Shown: positions 32,001 through 41,100 of the stretch, one piece after another
Layout of the letters: each line of letters starts with the position of its first letter
Numbering within the stretch: the first letter of the stretch is position 1
DNA from: Epithemia pelagica
Taxonomy: Eukaryota > Bacillariophyta > Bacillariophyceae > Surirellales > Surirellaceae
Assembly: GCA_946965045.2 (NCBI GenBank)
Contig: OX337238.1
Span: 3,100,001-3,164,000, forward strand
Length of the DNA: 64,000 nt
Direction of reading: 5' to 3'
Notes under the pieces: model-generated
Told to the model about the DNA's origin: nothing
Database searches by the model: none
Seen by the model: the letters and a program-made list of their open reading frames with translations, nothing else
Translations under genes and position numbers: made by a program

Positions 32001-32708
32001 AAGACTATCGTGGTCTTGAATGCTAGAGGCTTGTATCTGGCTTTGTTTCAATAGCTTGTAAAGCTCGCAAAGATCCAATGGGAATGCTTCTTTCACCAAA
32101 TTTGAAATGGCATCGAGAATCTCTTGAGCCAACAATGGATTGGGAGCTTGAACAAAGGTGCCAAGGGTTTTGAGGATACGAGATAGGCCTTGAAAGTGGC
32201 TTTGGAATGTTTCTAATGCAGGGATGCAGCGTTTCAACCATCCGCGGTAATCATCCGCATTCATCGTCTTCGAATCGGACTTGGTTGGATCGGAGACATA
32301 CGCATCAAGGACGGAACAAATGTCGTCGAGAATGTCTTCCACAAACAAGGAAGAGTCCTTTTCTATCTCTGTGCTGGAATCGACTGTACCTCCATTGACC
32401 TTCTTGATGGCTTCCTCTTCGATTGATCCGTTCGCCCCACTGCTGGCAGGAGGATCTTGGCTATTATGGAGCTCATCTTTCGGTTTGTTCTTGCTGGAGG
32501 CCTCTTCTTCTTCATGGACAATATGCTCATCGTGTTGCACATTCTTGTCATCTCCTTCATCGTTATCATCGTGTTGGTTTCTTGGAGAATCTGTGAAGGC
32601 ATCCTCCATGGGATGGTCCACGACCATGTTCTTGTGGTCCTTGTCGTTGTTGTCCGCCAGTTCCACCTCCATGGCATCTTCCGTATCTTGTTTCTTCTCG
32701 TCTCCCAT
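26013..32708 (-). CDS. GTPase - SecA-like motor - J-domain fusion protein
   Basis: Three exons, 32708-27269, 27195-26766 and 26697-26013, with GT-AG introns of 73 and 68 bp, encode 2184 residues. N-terminus: acidic, disordered. A P-loop GTPase follows: LLLIGSSGSGKTS near residue 240, DSPGFGD (G3) near 312, TKSMD (G4-like) near 387. Residues about 450-1400 are mostly helical. A SecA-type motor then appears: IKTGEGKS near 1496 (Walker A as in SecA), LLLDEVDVVL near 1604 (SecA DEVD box), YGRGTDFK near 1910 and GRCARQGADGS near 1951 (SecA motifs V/VI). The end is a J domain (YEVLGVAPDA..., HPDK near 2134), which normally stimulates Hsp70. There is no signal or transit peptide, so it probably acts in the cytosol. 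It may be an energy-driven protein remodelling or translocation machine coupled to Hsp70; that role is inferred. It is unlikely to be plastid SecA, which lacks the GTPase and J parts. Confidence 0.85.
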
Positions 32709-35187
32709 TCTAACACAAACACAGAGTTTTTCTCTCTCCTGTTTGATCCGAACGTCGTTTGGTTCACTTGTACTTCTTCTCTAGTGGTTTCACAAGAAAG
32801 CTGCTCTCTCTCTCTCTCTCTCTCTCTTTTTCTCTCCGTCTCTGTCTCGATCTCCCTCCAATGACCCACAAACGAGGAGTTTCTCTCTTTCTCTCTTGGT
32901 CTTGCGTTCCTCTGTCGCGTCGTTTGGTTCACTTCTTCTTCTCCTTCTTCTTCGTTTGGGGTTTGGACGAACCGTGGTTTTTGCGCAAAAGCTGCTCTCT
33001 CTCTCTCTCTTTCATCCAAAATTATGACTGATCGTTTTCGGTGTGCGTAATAGGATCGTCTGAGGTTTTGAGGAAAAGGTTTTGCGGTGAAAAAAGATAC
33101 GCTTTTGGATCCACGTGATTGGCTCGTTTGGCGTTGAAGCTTCGACCCAGACCCGCGTGTTGGGAGGAAAACCACATTCCATTAGAATTTTAAAAAAAAA
33201 ACGAGACCCTCGGTTCGTTCCACATGTACTGTACCAACGTTTTTGTCGGAAAAGCTTCGTGCAGTGAACCATCGTTTCATGGTTCAGCACGGCCGTGTGT
33301 GTTGGTGGGGAGAGGTGCACCACGATTTTGGGTTGGTTCCACACGCACCCCTTTCGTTCGTGTCCAAGGATGGAGGTGAAAACAGCATGGCTTGCCATTT
33401 TCACTCATCATTGACCCAAACGACAACAACAACAAGACTTGTTTTCGTTCCATGGATGCCGAATCCTGGACGTTTCCCCAAACACCCCAACGGGTTTGGG
33501 GGGGGGGGGGGGGGGAGGTGTGATGAACCACACGAGAGTTACCGACACGACGACACGTGTGTTTCCCCCCAATGGGGTGTTTCTGCGAGGAGCGTCAAAC
33601 AAAACTCTCGAGGTTGAGGAATGGATCCAAGAACCCAAACCAAAACAAATGTGTATACGGACTCCAGAGTTTCATATTATTTTGGGACAGTCCTACCAAG
33701 AATCAGAACAGCCCCCGCTTGCCGCGAAACATATGTTGGTTGGAACCGAGAGTTGCACCCTCGACAGTGGGTCGGCCGCCGAATACCAAAAGTCGTTTGA
33801 ATGGATGGGGTTTCTTCGTCCATATACCGACCCAACCACGCACACGAATTGGGAGGAGGAGGAACCCAACCACAAACGAGACCCGGTTCCTTCCTTCGAT
33901 TCTTGTTGCTGGCTGTGGACCAACGGGAGAGGGTCGTCCAACACCACACACCAGCGTGTGTTGGTTGGGAGGGGAACCGCAATGGTTTGGTTCCACACAT
34001 CAATGATCCACCAAACCATGTGTGTGTTGGTGGGGACACACCGAGTACGCTCCACGGCGGCGGCGGCCGTGTCACACAACACGGGTCGGTCGGTCCCACC
34101 ATGTGGGAACCCAACCAATTCCTGGATTCACGAAAAAAATCACTTTGTGGTGGTGGTTCGGGAACCCTCCAGTCCGTAGTAGAGGGGGAAGGTGTCATTG
34201 TCGGGGAGAGAGGAGGAGAAAGGGTGGTCCTCGGTTCCAATCTTGTGTGTGTGTCTGGATTCTACGTACTAACTAGTAGATGAACCTTCTGCTCCTCCTC
34301 CACCCACAACGACGACGACGACGACGACGACGACCAGTGACGGGAGAAGGATTTCACACCGGGGGCGTGACACGGGCCCACCACAACAACCACAAGCCAA
34401 CACCACGAACAAGCACGTACTACTATGCCGCGAACCCATTCTTGTCAAGACCAAGTCCAACGTCCTCTGGGCTCCTTGTTTGTTTGTTTGTTTGTTTGTT
34501 TGTTTGTGTGGCGCGATTCGTTGTGCTTGGTGGTGGTTGTCCTGGAACCGTTCCTTCCCGCCGTGTGTCTCTCCTACAAACATGTGTGTGTGTTGACGTG
34601 TGTCCATGGTCGTTATTTGGAACAATGGTGTAGTGTGTGGTCCAACGATGAATGTCTTGTCGTCGCTCGAAACAAGATCCAAACAATGTCATGGTATCTC
34701 CGGGTTGTCCCCCCGTCTTATCCGCGACCAAGAAGCGTGACTGATTTATCCGCTACTAATAGATCCGCGACCCAATCCAGGATGCGGTGGATGGATCACC
34801 GCCGCGCGCGCCGCAAGCGGTTCTTTGGGACCGTTGATGGATCAAGTTATGTAGTTGGTCTTGCTGCGACGCCGGACCACTCCGACACGATCCATCCCGT
34901 TGTATGGTTTGGTCGTGGTCTCGACCGTTGATGCCATCCAAACTACAAATTTTTTCAAGTCGATTCGGGAAACGATTCGAGCCATGCATGTGCGCCGTTG
35001 CACCTCTCGCTCTCATGTTGTTTTGAATCTCAAACCACTCTTCCAAGATCCACAACCAAACGACCCATCACAACCACCACAACTACAACCCTCTTGCTTC
35101 TTCCGATCATCATTCTCTTGTTGCTCTTTCTGGTCTTGTTTGTTTCTCTGGCTCTTGAAAGACTGATCCACAAACAACCGATCCACC
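32709..35187. other. Divergent intergenic region, low complexity
   Basis: 2.5 kb between two divergent large genes. It contains CT runs at 32805-32833 and 32992-33011 that lie within a roughly 90-bp duplicated pyrimidine block (CGTCGTTTGGTTCACTT at about 32752 and 32917), an 18-G run at 33498-33515, a repeated GTGTGTGTTGGTGGGGA / TTGGTTCCACAC motif pair (33294-33345 and 33957-34035), a GAC run near 34310, and (TTTG) repeats at 34478-34507. Several long frames are open only because of biased composition, and none looks like a protein. It probably contains both promoters. Confidence 0.6.
33498..33515 (+). repeat. G18 homopolymer
   Basis: Eighteen consecutive G after GGTTT. Long G runs can fold as G-quadruplexes and often mark assembly uncertainty. 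Confidence 0.9.
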
Positions 35188-38100
35188 ATGTCGTCGTCGG
35201 GCCGGAATCCACCCACGACCAATGGTGGCAATGGCAATGGCAATACTGGCAAGGGTGGCGGTGGTGCCTGGCAGCGACGACGAGGTGCACCCTGGACAAG
35301 CACCACGACGACCAGTACAACGACCACCACAACGACTCCATCCATGGATCCACCCACAACAACAACCGGCACTGCTGGTACTTCTACTACGACAACGACA
35401 ACGACACCCACCAAAGCCACATCGTCGTGGGTCACGACAGGTGCCACACCCTCCACACAAGTCACCACCACACCCTCTCCCACTGCCAAGCAGCAGGAAC
35501 AGGAGGACTTGGCGGCGGTTCCACAGCAACCAAAGCCAACCACCACCACCACCACGACAACAACATCGTCCTGGGTGCCCTTTTTTGCGACCACACAGCC
35601 CAATGAATCGATTCAGTGGGACGATCAAGTGCCCTTGACCTTGTTTCCCCATTCCCAGTCGCACGCGCGGCCACCACCGAGCTTGGATTCGGCCTTGTAT
35701 ACGACGCCCGTCAAGTTGCGTCCATCACAGTCGGCGCAATTGTTGAACAATTCCGCCTTGCAGCCCAATTCGGTATTGCTCTTGTCGCCCACGTGGACCG
35801 TGACCTCGCCGAGTCAAGAAAAATGGAAAGGTCAAACGTGCTTGACGCGCACGTCCATTGCGCACACGACGGCCGCCGCCGCGGTGGGATTTCGTCGTGG
35901 TGGCAGTGGTGGTGGTCCCATTGATCTCGATTCCCACCACCACCACTTGCTGGGTCCCCTGGATTTGGACGAAGAGGAAGAAGGGGTGGTTCCAACCAAA
36001 AAGAACCAAAACAAGAAGCAGAAAAATACCGGACCCATTGATCTGGATGCCCCCTTGCCGCAGGATGACGACGACAATGAGGATGACGACGACAATGAAG
36101 GAGCTGCCGCCCTCCAAGTCCTTTCGGAAGACGACGACGAAGAAGAAGAAGAAGAAGACAACGCTCCAGAAGAAGCACAAGAACAAGAAGCATTCCCTCC
36201 AGAAGACCAAGCCGCCGATGAATGGGTGGCTAGCTTTGCTTTTGTTCCCACGTCGTCCTCCTTTTCCATGGATGATCTCGTGGCCGCGGCGACTGGCAAT
36301 ACCGGTGCGGGTGCCTCTCCGGCTGTCTTGGCAGCCACAACCCCCCAGTGGATGCGTCCTTCGCACATGGGCAATTCCCAAACCAAACCGGGCGGCGACC
36401 CCCTCTTGTCCCATGCCGAACTCACGCAACTGCTGTGGTTTCCTCCGCCGTCGTCCAACAATCGCAACAATCACAACAAGGATGCCGACCCCCAAAATAC
36501 GACCGCACTCACCAGTACGCCCTGTCGTCGATTGGCCTTGTCGACGGCCCTGTCGTCGTCGTGGGTGTCGGAAGGTCCCCCACCGGCCATGGTGGAGCAA
36601 GACGACGACGAACAAGTGGTGGTTCCCATTCGTACCAACCAGCAGAACAAGCACCAAAAGAAGAAAAAGCAGAATACTGGACCCATTGATCTTGATGCCC
36701 CCTTGCCGCAGGAAGATGATGACGATGATAGCGAGGCAGGAGCTGCCGCCCTCCAAGTCCTTTCTGAAGACGACGACGAAGAAGAAGACAAAGCTCCAGA
36801 AGAAGCACAAGAACAAGAAGCATTCCCTCCAGAAGACCAAGCCACCGATGAATGGGTCGCTAGCTTTGCCTTTGTTCCCACTTCGTCCTCCTTTTCCTTG
36901 GACGATTTGGTGGCCTCGGCGACCGCCAATACTGGTGCGGGTGCCTCTCCGGCTGTCTTGGCGGCAACCACACCCCAGTGGCTGCGTCCTTCGCACACGG
37001 CCAATTCCCAAACCAAACCGGGCGGCGACCCCCTCTTGTCCCATGCCGAACTCACGCAACTGCTGTGGTTTCCTCCGCCGTCCAACAATCGCAACAATCA
37101 CAACAAGGATGCCGACCCCCAAAATACGACCGCACTCACCAGTACCCCCTGTCGTCGCTTGGCCTTGTCCACGGCCCTGTCATCGTCGTGGGTGTCGGAA
37201 GGTCCCCCACCGGCTCACCTGGTGCAAGACGAAGCGGAGGCTGTAGACCAGAAACAAGACCCGACAGAACACCAAGAAGACTCGGACACGCAGCCACCCC
37301 AGAAGAATGCCGTAGTACCCGACTCGAACCCTTCTCGTAAACAAACGACCACCCCTGCGGCTGCAGCGGACCCGGAACCGAAGCAAAACGACCACCAACA
37401 GAAACCGCCCAAACCCACCGCCAACAACCACAAAAAGACGGGATGGTTCATGGCACCGACGCAATCCATTGTCTGGCGGCGACTCTTGCGGCCGCGTCGC
37501 TTGGGACGGCGAGGCAGCAATGGTGCGGCGCAACCAAAGAATGATGCTGAGGATGACAACAACAACAACAACAACAACACTACCAGGGACGCACAGGACA
37601 AGACCAAAAAGATCAAACACCCCAAAAAGCACAAGAACGCACAACAACAAGTACACGATACCACCGAACCATCGATACAACAGACGGATGAATTTTCCGT
37701 CGAACCCACAGCCTGGTTGGTGGGCACACCGGCCACGGCCACCTTGTCGTCGACGGCATCGTCGAGTCCCAATGACAGTCCAGGCAGTACCGAGGGTACC
37801 GTGCTTCAAGTCATGCCCCTCTCTCTGTCCTCGTCGCTCTTGCAAAGGACCAATACCCAAGACGATGAAACCTTTGGCGATCATCCGTCGGGCATGATGA
37901 TGACACCAATGGTCGCAGGCTCGTGGACACGGGCGGGATCGGGCATTCCCTTTGCCTGGTCGCACGACGAGGAAGAAGTCCCCGCTCCCCTCGCCCCTGG
38001 CACGGTTCTGGCCGTGCCCGAAACTCCATCCTTGGGTATTGGCATGGCTCCCAGTTGGGATCACCCATTCATGGTCGATAACGAGGATGCCAATGCCACG

Positions 38101-41100
38101 GGAGACCACCACCACCAAAACAACCCGAGTTTTCATGCCCTCTTGACCGTGACACCCCTCTCATCGGCCGTTGCAACGACACACGGCAGCAGCAATGATG
38201 GCACAACCAATGAGGAGGAGCATGGTGCGGCCAACCCCGAGGATTCCCTGTCCCTGTCCTTTCTCGTGGTGGAATCCATTGTGCATTCCCTCGATGACGA
38301 CCAGGACCAACATCTCAACCTTGAAGAGCTGCACAACACGGCACCACCATCAAACGACGACAAGTACACTCCTCAACTCTTGACGGCTCCTCAACCGCAA
38401 TCCGAAGAACCATCTCTGTTGCAAGACGAAGACAACGAAGAGGAGGGACAGGAGGAGGAAACCATTGAGGATCCGACTCAAGCTATTCCAAACAAGACGA
38501 CATTGTCGATGCCACTCCAAGACCCCAAGAAAGAGCCCTCCATGAACCCAGACACGAACCACAACCGAAAACAGAGACCCCAATTTCAATTGGCACGACT
38601 GTTGGGACGACGTCACAGTCTGGGTCGTCGCAATTCCGTGTCCAACAAAACGCCGACGGTGGAACCACAAGAACCGCAACAGGGACGACGTCTCAGTCTG
38701 GGTCGTCGCAATTCAGTGACCAAGATGACTGTGGAACCACCAGAAGAGCAACAGGAACAACCACCACGAAAGCAGTCAGAGCCACACGACATTGACCTCC
38801 ATGTAGCATCTCAAGCCTTTTCCAAACAAGGCACTCTTTTGCACGAACCAAACAAGCGGACCGAGTCTCGTGAATCCCCCACCAAACGAGACGAGTCGGA
38901 ACCAGTGGTGAACGCCTCCTGGACCGATTTTGGTGCCGCAGACTTTGGCACCTCGAACGTCTGGCCCAGTCCTCCATCCCACGATGATGCTTTTATCGAC
39001 CCGGCGAAAGAGCAATGGACCACTCATCCGTCCTCCTTCTTCCCATCGGACCTGAACGAAGCAGTGCCAATGGTTTTCCCGTCGACCAATGCCACAACAC
39101 CCACCCTCATTGAAGAAGCGGAGCTCAAGCAGAGTGCACCATCGGAACCATTTGCCGCGAAGCAAACGACCACGCAGAATGAATCGACGACAAAGTTCAT
39201 GGCGTCGGTCGAAACACCAGTCCCCAAATCATCCGTATCGAAAAAGCAGGATCGACGAAGCCTGTTTGAACAGGCCTACTCCCCTCAGATTGAACCCATG
39301 CACCAACTCAGTGCAAGTGTGACGTCCCCTGTCCCGTCGCCCATGATGATGGAAACTCCCGAATCGTCCATGAATGACGACGATGAGGACGATGATGCCT
39401 TTACGCCAATCCCTGGCTATAAGGATCCCGAATCACCGGAATCCAACACCAAAACGAGTAAAACCTCGCCGCATGTCATCAAGTCGTACTCCCAGCGTGT
39501 ATTGGGAATGTTTGGCCGATCACTCTTTTACACGGACGAAAAGAAACCCAATCAAAACAAGAATGGGACACTCGTCACGAATGGAACGAATCTTGTACCC
39601 ACTGCAACTCCGGATCCCGTAATTCACACGAGCTCCGGCGAAGAGACGGTCCAGGATGTCATGCAGGAAAAGGCCGTAGTATCACCAAGTGTAGAAACGG
39701 CAATGTCCATGTCACCCGTCCAGTTAGTTCACGATGTCCCAGACGAATCATTTAATCGAGAACAAGATGAGACTGAATCGTTTGAAAACTCAGAGGATGA
39801 TATCCTTGTGGTATTGGACAAGTCACCCCCTATTGAGAAATGGCTGAAGAATGGCGACGAACAAACCAAGTCCGAATCTCAAGAGAAGCTTCCAGTGGAA
39901 GATGTACTGACTTCAAATAATGCACCAGAAGGTGGAAAAGGACTTGAGTCAGTGACAAAAAGCCCCGAAGATACCAAGAAGACTGTAGAGAAGGTCAACC
40001 AAGATGAGAAATCTAAAGAACCCGCTCGAAACTCTTCACCGAATACGCACGCTGATGCACGCCCCGCTTCCAAGCCCGCAACACAGAGTCAACCGACAAT
40101 CGTCAAGACTGAAAAGAACATTCAAACGTCTCCATGGCTGTCATCTACTCAGGGGAAAGCCATTGCGCCCATGGCCGAGGAGTTTGCAACGAGATGGCCC
40201 GACCTGGTGACTTCGTTTTCCTCTCCCGACTTTGGTACTCCAGCTCAAGCAGACTATCATCAAGGGATTGAGTCGGAGGACTTGCAACTAAGCGCGATCT
40301 TTCACGACGAAGCGGATTCAAAGATCTTCAATCATGTGCATATTTCTAGTGAGCAATCGTTTACGGTCCAAGACGTTATCGAAGTTATCAACAAATCGTC
40401 GGTTGTAGAAGAAACACCCGCAAAACAAGGTCTCGACGAAGGCATATTCAATGATAAAAACATCAGAGAAGACCTCCCATGCTTGGAGATAGAAGACAAG
40501 GATATACCTGTCTTCAACGATCACCTTGATGAGAAGGAAGGCATGAAGGACAAAGAAAAGAAAAGTCAAACTCTTTCCACGGATGAGAGACTTGAACGTA
40601 GTTTGAAAGATGTAAAAGACGAGTGCACAAACAAGGAGAACGATGCAAAAGTTCACGACATCAAACAAGAAAAACAGAACACCGAGATCAACAGAGACAG
40701 CTGTCATGTGACAAGCAAAGCACCTGTGCGCCCTGCCTCCCAGATTGACAAAAAGGCTAAACGAACAAGTATTTCTCCATTGAAAATGATTAGACGACCG
40801 CGCGAAACACCTAAGCGAAACTCTGAGAGTCCACAAAAGCGATGGCGACGTCGAAAGGATTCCACAAGAATAGCGCAAACGAACGAAGCCAAAGTTTTTA
40901 TGTCTGCAAAAACTCTTGACTCCACAGATAGTCATCGAGTGTCGAAGCAAAGCAGCAACATGTTCAAGACCAATGAAACCGCAAAGTCCACTAACCTGAT
41001 TGGATCTGATCAATTACAATCTGAAGACCATCCTTTCTTCACAAAGTCGGACGAGGTATTGGCGTCGACCGCGAGACCTGCTGAAAGTTCATCTTGGGCT

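Noticed and set aside
33439-34283. Several 140-250 codon frames on both strands in the divergent intergenic region
   Set aside because: All overlap each other in GT- and CA-rich low-complexity DNA, start at non-ATG codons or inside repeats, and show no protein-like pattern.
34478-34507. Array of TTTG repeats considered as a CRISPR-like or structured repeat
   Set aside because: It is a simple tetranucleotide microsatellite without spacers.
35725-37246. Minus-strand 465-codon and other-frame 462-codon ORFs within the giant gene
   Set aside because: They arise from the repetitive, stop-poor acidic tracts of the plus-strand gene and repeat with its tandem units.
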